In this document: in pieces, positions 1-10,793 of the stretch
Layout: the number at the start of each line of letters is the position of its first letter
Position numbering within the stretch: position 1 is the first letter of the stretch
Origin: Amborella trichopoda
Taxonomy: Eukaryota; Streptophyta; Magnoliopsida; Amborellales; Amborellaceae
Assembly (NCBI RefSeq): GCF_000471905.2
Contig: NW_006498507.1
Coordinates: 3,304,172 to 3,368,171 of the forward strand
DNA: 64,000 nucleotides
Direction of reading: 5' to 3'
The notes under the pieces: generated by a model
The model's input: only the letters and a program-made list of their open reading frames with translations
Databases searched by the model: none
What the model was told of the DNA's origin: nothing
Program-made: the position numbers and the translations under genes

Positions 1-1077
1 GAGGAGAGAGAAAATAGAGAGATGACATGAGGAGAGAGAAAATAAGGGATGAAGAGAGAAGATTTGGAGAGAGACAAAGTATGCGTAAATTAGAGAGATG
101 TTTTTTTTTAGTTATGGTTTATTTTCTTTTTTTGACCTATTTAAAGTGAGATCTTTTTTTATTGTAAAACAGTGAACGAGAATTGAATAAAATTTAGTTT
201 TGTAAAAATATCATTTTTTGGTAGATTATCTTGCAAATCATAAGAGATAGTATATTATCTCAACCTTTTTTTTTTTATTATTTTTGTCCCTGCATCAATC
301 CCCCACTGAGATTGGTGATTTTGATACGAATTTGGGATGGTGATGGATATCGAGTATTGCTGTTTAGAGAGTAAGAGAATGAATTAGAACTTTTATAGGC
401 CCTCCCCCCCTCACACCTCAAAATTGGTTTTTTAGGTATTTTTATGGCCTTGAAATTTTCTAATCATCTTTGATTCAAGTTTATTATCAATCTTATGTAA
501 AAGGGAAAATTATTTAGAGCTCTTAAGACCATGGATCTGATCGTCCATCGAATGGACAATCCAAAGGCCTATCTCAAAGGAGATCTTGATTTGGAGCATA
601 CAATTAGATCCAACTTTATTCTTTTAAATTGATTAAAATAAAGCAGATCTAAGGTTTTAGGGTAAAACTAATATCGCCCTTCCAACACAAACCATGGGAT
701 GCGGGACCATTATAATTCGGTCTCGCGCGCCCACCAAAACATTTTTCTTTATATCAAGCTCTCGTCCAAGGTAAGAGCGGCGTTTTGTATGAAGCCCGCA
801 TATTAATGGTCCCATAGGAGCAAATTGTCCTTTTGCTCCCTCAGTTAAAAAATACTTGGAAAGGTTTTTTTGTTAAAATGGAGTTTGAGCTCTTTACACT
901 TAAATTTTGCAATAAAAAATTGATGGGCCTATGCTCAATTTTGGATCTTAGTTTTTTATGCTCATAAGTATGATTTTTTTTTTACCCTTTTTTTGGAGTT
1001 GGTCTCTAACTTAAAGATACAACCACAAAATTTGGGGTCTCAAAAGTGGGGAATGTTTATGTGTCCCAACAACATAT
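1..1077. other. AT-rich intergenic, no gene seen
   Basis: The first 120 bases are GA-rich. The remainder is AT-rich with poly-T runs, and I found no coding or RNA gene in it. Confidence 0.6.
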
Positions 1078-1547
1078 AAGTGATATGTGACTTCACTTTT
1101 TAGCCGTTTGATCTTAATCAAATGGCTACAATTGTTTATACCACAATGTCATGCCAAACACTGTTTTATTTTTTATTTTTTTCTACAAAATATTTTTAGA
1201 TGAAATTTTGGGCGTCCCATCATAAAATTAGGGCGAACCTAGTAAAAATAAAAAAAAATATATTTTTAAAAAATAAATAACCAAAATACCCCTACAATTT
1301 TCAAGGGTATTGTGGTATTTTTTATCAACGGAAATATTTTATTCTTATTTTTATCATGTGCGCCCTTATTAGATCTACATATGTCTAAAATTTTGCTTTA
1401 GAAATTATTTATACAATTTAAAAAAAACTATGGTCCGTCTGATCAAGATTTGACGGTTATACTCAAACCATCTTAACCAGCTACTTAAATCAGACGGCTG
1501 AGACGAGGTGTCATGTATATTATATATGTAGGTGAAGTCACATAGAA
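1078..1547. mobile_element. Foldback element (family F)
   Basis: The left end agtgatatgtgacttcac pairs with the right end gtgaagtcacatag, and cgtttgatcttaatcaaatg pairs with the right-hand gtctgatcaagatttgacgg. The centre carries the family signature ccaaaatacccctacaattt / caagggtattgtggt. It is non-coding. Confidence 0.55.
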
Positions 1548-1811
1548 AGTCCTCCCCCTTGAAAATACCTCTACCTTGGTTTTTGCCTAGGGAGGAAAGG
1601 GACAACTTGCTCCCACTATGCAGAAAAATTTGCCTTTTGTATAACTCTCTTTTTTCCGAGTAATAAAAGCAAAACATTAAATTAGATTGTAAATTGCATA
1701 GGGGACAATTTGCAAGAAATCCTTATTAAAACCGACTTCTTACAACCCTTTATCAGCAAAAAATATACAACAATTTTATTTTATTTAATGTGTAATTGAC
1801 ATATGGAGTTT

Positions 1812-1946
1812 TTTAGAGTGGAAGGGACTCTCCCACAAATTATGGAAGACTGCTCTTCTATTATTTTTTATAGAAGAGACGACTTCCAAATATAAACCCA
1901 TTTTAACACTAAAAAAAATGTTGCATGGAAAGTCACCCTTCCACTT
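1812..1946. repeat. Small inverted-repeat element with strong hairpin
   Basis: Outer arms agtggaagggact / agtcacccttccact enclose an inner hairpin with arms ggaagactgctcttctat and atagaagagacgacttcc around a T-rich loop. It resembles a short foldback MITE. Confidence 0.5.
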
Positions 1947-1966
1947 TACAGCTTCCACACAATAAT

Positions 1967-2070
1967 ATCAAACATGACAGTCAGGACATTTAACTCCTAC
2001 TTCCAGAAACTTCCACTTATCAAACATGACAGTCGGACATTTAACTCCCACTTCCAGAAACTTCCACTTA
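1967..2070. repeat. Tandem duplication of about 52 bp
   Basis: Two near-identical units begin atcaaacatgacagtc and end acttccagaaacttccactt, at 1967-2018 and 2019-2069. Confidence 0.75.
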
Positions 2071-2344
2071 TCAACCACGTCTTTAAGTTTTTCTCGACAG
2101 TTTTTTAATCGATATGGTCATCCTCTTAATCAATATGGTCTACCATATTTTTTTTATTACATTTAATATTTTCTTTCATGATATCCATAATTCTTGCGAA
2201 TTTTCTTTATTTCTATTACGGAACAAATTAATGATTGCAAGTTGAACAATCCAAATTGATTGTATACTCAAAACCCATATTGGGATATGTTCGGCCCACA
2301 CCCATGGACGTTGATTAGTTAATTCTCCTTCCAATTAAAAATAT

Positions 2345-3080
2345 TTCATGGTCAACCAGCGTTCGACTAATCGAGCGAGTCGGTATTGCCAGAGTAACTC
2401 AGGCGGTATCCCGAGTTGGGTATTTAAATCGGGGAATTTTTTTTTTTCTAAAAAAGTTTTAAAATAAAAATTGTATTTGTAACATGTTTTTTTGTGTTCT
2501 ATCATTTTGACAAAGATTGGAAAGTAATTTGGCCATCAATATTTATTTTTACAATTTTTTCAACTTTTTTTTATTATTTAAAAAATACACCGGGTCACAA
2601 AATAATTTTCAAAATCTTTTTTTTTTTACTACTTTTTATTTAGATGTATTTTGTCTTTTCTTACATTAAATATATGTTCCTTATTTTTTTGGATTTTTTT
2701 TAATTTTTTAACACATTTTTTGCCTACTTGCTCTCTTTTTTTGACAAATGTTATGAACTTATATTAAAGCAAAGCTTCAAGAGCACGAGATACAAAGATT
2801 GGATCAAATCTTTAGAAATTTGCAAAAATGAAAGAGAAACACTATATTTACTAGCCCATCAGCAACATCATTAGCTTCACGCATGGTGTGGCCCAAGCTT
2901 ATCCTCAAATTGCCTACTTGCTCAACTCGAGCCACTTACTTGGACTACTTCCGGGTTACCTGGACCCAGCCCATGGCTGGTTTGCACGGCCAGTTCATGC
3001 AATTGAGCACTATGTTCAACCCCATATCTAAAGGATTGACTCTTGGGGGTCTGATTATGATTAGTTTGATCCAACACTAC
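2345..3080 (+). repeat. Unclassified dispersed repeat (family C), split by a LINE
   Basis: A degenerate repeat shares its middle (atcattttgacaaagattgg) and CGG-rich, GAGTCGGT-type ends with copies at 6700-7115 and, inverted, 63570-63990. It is interrupted at 2734-2909 by a LINE fragment. No ORF or clear terminal repeat identifies its class. Confidence 0.4.
2720..2923 (-). mobile_element. 5'-truncated LINE insertion with 14-bp target-site duplication
   Basis: The direct repeat ttgcctacttgctc occurs at 2720-2733 and 2910-2923. Between them (2734-2909), read on the minus strand, is a LINE 3' end: the RNase H motif REANDVAD, then a 3' UTR ending aacatttgtc and a short poly(A). Truncation at the 5' end, a poly(A) tail and a long target duplication are the classic marks of target-primed reverse transcription. 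Confidence 0.8.
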
Positions 3081-3084
3081 GCGA

Positions 3085-3425
3085 TTCTCAAGTCAAATAG
3101 GGCTATTTTAATATTGAAAAACCCTCTAATCATCTTGACATCAAGATGTATGAATATGAAAAAATAAAAAATAAAAAAAATATTTTGAGTCCCAGAATTA
3201 GTGCATCTTGCAACACATTATCTAGACCGTCTATTTTCAAGATTTTTACATGTTTATAGATCTACTTGATTTTAGCCATTTTTTAAGTTTAAAATTTTAT
3301 AAATTGATATGAAAATTGATTTTCAGATAATCCTAAGAATTTTTTTATACCAAAATTGCATGTTATGATAAAATTTTGAGGTGCATCTTAATTAGATTGT
3401 TTAAGGTTGCAACCTTATAGAAAGC
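3085..3425. mobile_element. Degenerate family-M MITE (subtype B)
   Basis: It shares internal sequence (atcttgacatcaagatgtat, gtgcatcttgcaacacatta) and the right end ggttgcaaccttatag with the inner element at 8412-8803. The left end is eroded. Confidence 0.45.
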
Positions 3426-4970
3426 AATTCAAGGGTTTCTTGGCCTAGTATTGCCACCCTCCCAATCCCATGCGATGCATCCGATTCTCGAGTCCGATGA
3501 GCAATTTACAAACCGGAAATGTTGGATGAAAAGTAACATAGCAGCGCATAAATGGTGGCAGACATTAAAGCTATCTTAAAACAAAAAGAAATAATTAATC
3601 TTTTTCATAAATTTTCATTAATATTTGATAGTATGTATAGTGAGGAAGAGGCATGAAAGATACGAATTTGATTTAAATGAAAAATATAATTCATAACAAA
3701 TTGAAAACAAGTGGGCAAACATTGGGGACATTAAACATCACACACTGACAAGTCGTAAATGTCTATCCCTGCACAATAAAAATGGGGGGCCAACATAAGG
3801 CTGAATCGCCACAAAATCTCTTTTCATTGAATGGATTCTCTCTATCTCTCTCATACTCTTCTTGTGATTAATATCAAGCTTTACAGGTTGTAACGTGCCT
3901 CGTAGTACTATTATGACATAATAAAAATAGTTTTAAAAGCAAATTGTATGTTTATGTCACATCAAACATAAATATTAAAGGCACGTTTGGTACGTGTGAA
4001 ACTATTTTCATAGGAGTATACTTTCACACAAACCAAATGCGCCCCTAAGAATAAGAGGGATGGTGTTTCAAAGATCGGTCGGCCGACTAGAAATCGCCTA
4101 AGTAAACTTTGACTTGGAGCTCCTTGGTTCTGGCCCTCACCTAGAGCTGTCTAGAATTTGGCAGTTAGTTACTGTAAACCATGAGGTTCGTTATTTTCTA
4201 GTGTAGACACCCCATTCCCAAGTAAGGAAATTTTAAGAAATCAAAAGATCTCGGACCAACCACCATCCACCATTAATCCTAGGACCACATAAAGCCTTGC
4301 AAACCAGCACCCTAGAACCAGAGAAGTCGGTGCATCAAACTCAATTATGAATCGGTTCGGACTTCAGGTGCCAGGCCTAGGTGCACGGCTTGAGGTTCAC
4401 CCCCTCCTCTTCTTTTCTTATTCATTTTCTCTTTATTTCTAAAACCCATTTCTAAATCTCTCGCTCTTTTAATCAAAAAAACCCTTCTTCCAAAGCTTTC
4501 CTTGAGAATTTTTAGTTTTTGCCGTTTCACGAGTTGGCACCACCGGTAATGTTTACAAGAGCGGTCTTGTGGCCAGTCTGGCATCCACGTTACAATTTGA
4601 AGGGATACCTTTATCTACCATTGAATGATGAGTTTAAGCGGGAAAACAAAGCGGAGGTTACACTTGTTATGTCGAAATTTTCGCATATGAAGACATAGTT
4701 CAAGGCAGCTATTTAAGTTTTCACTATGTGATTCCTCTGCAGTGGGAATCAGTAAGCCGACTCAAGAATCAACAATTAGAATGGGATCAATAGGTGTCCG
4801 AGTCGATGACTGATCCCTTTTCTCAAAAGGTTGCAGTTTATATATGGAATCAACCTTAAGCAATTAATCGTTTGAAGTACGACACACTTCTAAATCTTGC
4901 TAATAGATGCAATTTTAGTACTCCTTCTCATGACCTATAAATCTATTTTCATCCCTATTTCTGAAATTTA
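3426..4970. other. Intergenic, no gene seen
   Basis: AT-rich DNA without a recognisable gene. A small hAT-like inverted repeat sits at about 3974-4047 (ggcacgtttggt ... accaaatgcgcccc). The open frame at 4345-4584 has no recognised domain. Confidence 0.45.
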
Positions 4971-5225
4971 AAGCTCTAAAATTAGTACCTATTGAGCAGA
5001 TCTATAAATGTCTAAATATTTTTAAAAAGTATGATTTATATAATATGTTATAAAATGGACTATTTTAAAAACTTAAATTATTTTATGTTTATATGCATAT
5101 ATCTTGGTGTCAAAGCTGATCAATTGAACAGTTTTACAAAATTAAAGTAACAATTTGAACAAAATTTTTAATATGCATGTTATATTTCTATAGTACAAGG
5201 TTCACACCTTATATAAATTAATTCC
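4971..5225. mobile_element. Degenerate family-M MITE (subtype B)
   Basis: Internal motifs of the family are recognisable (gcagatctataaatg, tatcttggtgtcaaagctga, caaggttcacaccttatata). The ends are worn and no target duplication can be assigned. Confidence 0.35.
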
Positions 5226-5414
5226 TTTTTAAAGAATTGATGGGAGCTACCTCTGCCTTGCTAAAAGAGAGACAGGTGCACCAACCATAAGGCCTTTGAG
5301 TCAATAAAGGTTAATTTATGTCAATTGATTTTAAATTAGTAAAACAAAATAATAGTAATATACAATCAAACTGGTATTTTTCTATTATTTTTAATTATTA
5401 AGTCCCTATTTAAT

Positions 5415-5530
5415 TAGTAGATGTTTATGCAACTGAGCTACCAAATATTAACATAAACAATAACAATTACCATAGTAGATGTTTATCCAATTGAGCTACC
5501 AAATATTAACATAAACAATAACAATTACCG
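5415..5530. repeat. 58-bp tandem duplication
   Basis: Two copies (5415-5472, 5473-5530) of a unit starting tagtagatgtttat and ending aacaataacaattacc differ at only a few positions. Confidence 0.85.
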
Positions 5531-6699
5531 CCAACCAAATGATAGGATTATTACAAAGAAGAGCGACAAATCATTCCAATTGTCAACAAGAAACCATTGA
5601 CTTTGGGTGGGCTAATTGTAAGTTTTCTTTGATATTACATGATGGACCACCAAAAAGTCATTACACGTATGTCCATAAAAAAGACATATTCGTGGGAAAC
5701 TCTCGTGAGAACGCACGTGTTAATAATGGTAGATCTATTAATTACTTGGACGGTTCGGATTTAATATAGTGTCTCAATTGAATCCAAGAGTTATAATACC
5801 CAAAAGAAATGAGAGAAAGTGGAAATAATATGCCAATTAATACAAGTTGGTCATCATATATCTCAAAAAATGGAGCAATATTACCGTTTCTATCCCTTCT
5901 CACTTTGTGTTAGAATTACCTGGTTTCCCCATGATCCGGTGCAGTGTCTAAGAAAATCGGAACCGGTCCGGCCTAGCACTCCGATTCTGACTCACTTGGT
6001 CCAACTCGGATGAGTTTTTTATGAGACAAGGCTACAATTCACAAGAGAATGAGAAAATATAGAAAATCAAGAGAATTCGGATTTTGGGAATTTGGGAATT
6101 TTTCATCCGAAATTGTCCACCTTTCTGGTTCGATATGATTTAGCTTCCATCAGTTCTGATCCAACTCGGTCGATTCGGAAGATTTTCGAACCAGAAGACT
6201 CTTGTATTAATTGTTGTTCTCGGTCGATTTTTTGAGGTGTTCATGTTTATATATAGAGAGAGAGAGGGAGAGGGAGAGGGAAGAGAGAGAAACAGGTATG
6301 GGGAGAATAGTTGCAAATATAGAGATTCTGAGTCGAGTTTCCGTCCCGGGAAAACATTTGGTCCCACTTATAAATCGTTCTTTTTGAATTGAGAGGATGG
6401 AGGGAGGAAAGGTTTTAAGTGCATTATTTGCTAAAGGGCAAGCATTCTGTTTGAGTTAGGGAGACATTTATTTTCATGATGACATATATTATTTCATAAT
6501 AACGAGAGACAGAATCTAATTACATCGTCATCGTCATTGCTTCTTTTATTCTTGTTTCAATTATTTTATGTCAGTTACACAAATATTGATTCTTGCTTTG
6601 TTAATTACATATATCTTTAGATTATGGAAAAACAAAATCTTATGTTTAGTGTTCAAAAGAAAAAAAAAGTAATAATTAGAACTTAGAAGTTAAGTACCA
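5531..6699. other. Intergenic, no gene seen
   Basis: There is a GA-rich microsatellite at about 6256-6292. Several short open frames lack domains or exon structure. Nothing else was recognised. Confidence 0.4.
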
Positions 6700-7115
6700 G
6701 TGTTCCCAAACTCAGAAGGTTCAACTAGAAACCGACCGGTTAGATCGGAATTGGGCATTGGCCGGTTTTGATGATCCGGCTAGATATTTTAAATTATTTT
6801 AAAAAATTTACATAAAATCTCAAAATAGAGATTTGCTTGTATTGTGTTTGTTAATGCTTTTTTATCATTTTGACAAATATTAGAAAGTTTTTGGTCATAA
6901 ATATTTATTTTTATATTTTTTTGAAAAATTTTAAAGATACTTTGAGTACAAAATTGTTTAATTATAAGTTAAATATACTTTTAATAAATTTTTAGATTTT
7001 TTTTATATTTATTTATTTTTAACACTTATTTAACATGCCAAGACGTGCCCGGTTGAACAAGTAACTGGCACTTAACCTGTCTCCGAAGCCTGTTCAATTT
7101 TTGAAACACTGGTTT
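6700..7115 (+). repeat. Unclassified dispersed repeat (family C)
   Basis: The left end (ggttcaactagaaaccgacc, tgatccggctagatatttta) and the central atcattttgacaaatattag align with the copies at 2345 and 63570. It is non-coding. Confidence 0.45.
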
Positions 7116-7459
7116 AGTACAAAGTTAAGGAGTTTTAATTACAATGGAGAGAGGACCCATCAAACAAGAAAGCCATTGGAAACACATTTTCTAGCATTCA
7201 TATAGAGAGAGATTTGCACCTAATTTAAGGAGAGAGAGAGAGAGTAGGACCCAACCCCAAGAAAAGGCGTACTCTTACTACGAAGTAGAGAGAGAAAATC
7301 CATCACACTCATCCCCCAAGAAAAAAGAGGAGATAGGTAATCAAGTAAATATTTCCATTTAAAAGTCATCCATAGATTTCATATCTTCCATTTACTGCCC
7401 CAACACAGTGAGAAAAGAGGTAAGGCACGACGCGGTTACCACATTAAGCAAAATAAAAA
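7116..7459. other. GA-rich intergenic spacer
   Basis: It contains (GA)n near 7200-7300 and no gene. Confidence 0.4.
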
Positions 7460-7845
7460 AGGAAACGTTTATATAGAGTCGAGGCTCTAAACAATCAAAT
7501 TGGAGCCTACCTCAAAAAATTCATTAAAAGAGGTGGTTTTGATGCTCAAATATCCTCAAATTTATCATCTCGACATCAAGATGTATGAACATGAGAAAAC
7601 AGATGGATTTCAAGTTTTGGAAATAGTGAATCTTATAACGCATTTTTGGACCGTCAATTTTCAAGTTTTCATAGCTATGCTCGATCTATGTTTTTTTTTA
7701 AGCTTTAAAATTTATATTTACATATGGAAACATATTTTAATGCTATCTCAAATATTTCTAGTATTGAAACCACATTTCTTGGCACCATTTGACGGTAGGT
7801 TCTAATTTGATTGCTTAGAGCCTCTGCTCTATACAAACCTCATCC
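7460..7845 (+). mobile_element. Family-M MITE
   Basis: The terminal inverted repeats run from gtttatatagagtcgaggct to the inverted gcctctgctctatacaaacc. A-rich 9-bp flanks (aataaaaaa / aataaaaat) fit a Mutator-type target duplication but are low complexity. The open frame 7500-7805 lies wholly inside the MITE and is not a gene. Confidence 0.6.
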
Positions 7846-7855
7846 AATAAAAATA

Positions 7856-8247
7856 AATAAAAGTTTATATAAAGCCCAGGTTCTAAACAATCAAATTTGA
7901 GCCTACCACGAAAATTTCACTAAAAAATGTTGTTTTGATGCCCAAATATCCTCAAATTAATCATCTCAACATCATGATGTATGGACATAGAAGAAAATGG
8001 ATTTCAAGTTATGGAAATAGTTTATTTTGTAATGCATTTTTTGACTGTCAATTTTTAATATTTTCAAATTTTCATAGATCTGTCGATCTACACTATTTTT
8101 AAAGCTTTAAACACTATAAATAAAAATGAAATTATATTTCAAAGCTATCACACAGATTTCCAGTATTGAAACCCCATTTCTCGACACGATTTGAAGGTAG
8201 GCTCTAATTTGATTGTTTAGAGCCCACGCCCTATATAAACCGCACCC
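7856..8247 (+). mobile_element. Family-M MITE
   Basis: A second copy lies in the same orientation, with its right end at ccctatataaaccgcaccc. Flanks are ataaaaata (7847-7855) and ataaaaaca (8248-8256), 8 of 9 matching. Confidence 0.6.
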
Positions 8248-8260
8248 ATAAAAACAAAGT

Positions 8261-9062
8261 AGAGAGAGTGTATAGAGCCAAGTTCCAAATAATCAAAATA
8301 GAGCGCATCTTTAAATCGTATCAAGAAATATGGTTTCAATACTGGAAATATTTGTGATAGCCTTAAAATATATTTCCATATCTAATCATAAAATTGAAAA
8401 CTTTAAAAAAAGGTGCGGTTTCAATAAGGTTGGAACTTTAAACAATCCAATTAAGGCGCACCTCCAAATTTTATTATAACATGTAATTTTGGTGTAAAAA
8501 ATTCTTAGGATTGTCTGAAAATGTATTTTCATATCTAATATAAAATTTTAAACTCTAAAAATAGTTAAAATCATGTAGATCTATAAATATGTGAAAATAT
8601 TGAAAATAGACGGTCTAGATAATGTGTTGTAAGATGCACTATTTTTGTGACTCAAAATCTTTTTCTTTTACATATTCATACATCTTGATGTCGAGATGAT
8701 CAATTAGAGGGTCTTTCAACATTGAAATAACCATTTTCGATGGATTTGTGAGGTGCATCTATAATTCTACATTTTAAGTTGAAACCTTATATAATTTTTT
8801 CTCTTAAAAAATAGTTTAGATTGAACAAATCTATAAAAGTTTCAAAATATTTAAAATTGACTGTAAAAAAATACATTACAAAATGCATTATGTATAAAAC
8901 TTGAAATCTAAATTTTTTCTCTTAATTCATGCATCTTGATATCGCGATGATCAATTCAATGATATTTGATCATCAAAACAATCGTCTTCCAGTGAAATTT
9001 TTGAAATGCAATCGAATTTGATTGATTAGGACGCCTAGGCTCTATATAAATAAACTTTTTCC
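8261..9062 (+). mobile_element. Family-M MITE (outer) split by a nested MITE
   Basis: The left half (8261-8402) and right half (8813-9062) together match one complete MITE such as 19152-19543. The right end is ggctctatataaataaactt. The interruption is explained by the insertion at 8412-8803. Confidence 0.6.
8412..8803 (-). mobile_element. Family-M MITE (subtype B) nested inside another MITE
   Basis: The ends are ggtgcggtttcaataaggtt and the inverted aaccttatataattttttct. It is flanked by ttaaaaaaa (8403-8411) and ttaaaaaat (8804-8812), a 9-bp duplication with one mismatch. It splits an older subtype-A copy, so subtype B moved later at this site. Confidence 0.6.
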
Positions 9063-9394
9063 AAAAAAAAAAAAAAAATATTGCGGTAACACAAAAATTG
9101 AGAGAGAGAAAATAAAAAGGGCGTTGATCGAGTGGGGTATGTATCCCAAGAGTCCAAACCTACCCACAACTCAAAGCATTCAATGAGAATTTCAGGCCCA
9201 TTAAAAGCCGCCACCACCCCGTCCTGGACTATTAGGGGTAAAATAGTAAATATAGGGGTAAAATGGTAAAGTTTAGCTACTCCGATGGCCTTTATGATGA
9301 CGTGGCAAGCCTCGTCTTCCATTCAAAAGGAGAGAAGAAGCGGAGCAAATCCCACTCCAACCCTGTCTGACCTTCTCAATTAAATGCTAACATT

Positions 9395-10087
9395 TACAAG
9401 AGAGAGAAAATCTTGTAGAGAGAGAGAGAAACAACTCACACCAGTAGAGAGAGAAACAAACACCGACCGAGCTGAGAGACAACGGAGAGAGGACCTACTT
9501 CACGCGCCAGTCAAAAATGGGGAGAGGTGAGCAGACCTCTGAAAATTAAACACGTACAAGAAGAAGAGAGAAAAACACAGGCAATAGCGCTGAGAGGGAG
9601 GAATATAGAGGCAGGGGTAGGATCTGTGCAAGGAGAGAGGAAAACAGAGGAACGGGTAGGATCGAAGAGAGAGAGGAATACACAACGACAGTAGGGAAGA
9701 GAGAGAAGAATGGTGAGGAGAAGGGTAGGAGCGCTGAATCAGGAAGAAACTGAATCCTGAAAGCAGAATTACTGGTTCTTGGTTTTGAAGAGAGAGAGAG
9801 AAAGGGTTCAGAGGAGTAGACAGAGAGGATCACTGTATTGGTTCGCTGTTTTCGAAGCCTTCGACGAACTTCGCTGCATAACGCTCCTTCAAAACCATAA
9901 AGCTCCCATCTATGGTGGTTTAAGACGAAGGCAAACACTCCGCTAACCTAAAACCCTCAAAACAGCTTCCTCTTTCGACCGAAACCGCGATTCCCTCTCT
10001 CTAGGGCATAAAAAATGCCTTATCTCATCACTTCCCAGCACAGAAGTGGTTTTTTGTCTTTGAAAACGGTTTTCAGGTAACTTAAGC
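9395..10087 (+). promoter_or_regulatory. GA-rich promoter / 5' leader region of the kinase gene
   Basis: This stretch carries repeated GAGAGA blocks (about 9400-9470, 9565-9700, 9785-9805) directly upstream of the start codon. GA/CT-rich tracts are common in plant core promoters and 5' leaders. I see no convincing TATA box, so the transcription start is not placed. Confidence 0.4.
10015..10080 (+). promoter_or_regulatory. Upstream ORF (21 codons) in the kinase leader
   Basis: An ATG in the context aaaaATGcc opens a 21-codon frame that ends TAA at 10078-10080, only 7 nt before the kinase start at 10088. If it is transcribed, ribosomes must initiate here or leak past to reach the kinase start, so it could damp translation. 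Shorter ATG frames lie further upstream at 9515-9547, 9709-9759 and 9912-9923. Whether the peptide is conserved cannot be judged from one sequence. Confidence 0.5.
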
Positions 10088-10762
10088 ATGGGCTGCGTCT
10101 TTGGAAAGCGGTTTTCCGGCCAAAAACCGGCTGCTGGGAAACCGGTTTCGGGTGACCATAAGGAAATTCCTGCCAAAACAGAGGCTTTGGAAATAGAGAA
10201 CGATGTTAGGGTTAAGAAGGAGAAAGCCCGCCAAAATGGAGGTGATTTGGCGGTCGTGGAGAAGAGAGAGAGAAGGAGACATAAAGCAAACCCTAGATTG
10301 AGCAATCCTCCTGGAAATTTGATTGGAGAGCAGATAGCAGCTGGTTGGCCTGCTTGGCTCTCTGCAGTTGCAGGAGAGGCAATTAGAGGGTGGGTACCCA
10401 GAAAAGCTGATACCTTTGAAAAGCTTGATAAGGTCACATTCTCTTTCCTTTTGTTCGATCATTTGATTCATCGTCTTATTTGATCACTTGGTACTTCTTC
10501 CGCTTTGCTCATATGCTTCTTCTTCTTGTTTTTGTAATTTATGTTTTATTGCTTCTTAGCATGATCATGGTCATCATCTTGATCTTCATCTTTTGTTGTT
10601 ATTGTTATTACAACTAGTAGTAGTGGTAGTTAGCCTATTATCTGTAAATTCTCTTTCTTTTGCTCTGTTGATTCTTCATTTCGCATGTTTTTAATCTTTC
10701 CTTGAGTCCGTTGTTTCTTCTTCTTGTGATTTTGTTGCTAATGATTTTTGTGGTAGTGGTAG

Positions 10763-10793
<31 letters not shown>

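Noticed and set aside
1405-1677. 90-codon minus-strand open frame
   Set aside because: It overlaps the right arm of a foldback element and has no domain.
7500-7805. 101-codon open frame
   Set aside because: It lies entirely within a MITE. Other copies of the MITE do not keep the frame.
9500-10471. Minus-strand open frames opposite the kinase leader and exon 1
   Set aside because: They mirror the GA-rich leader and the coding exon, are low in complexity and match no family.
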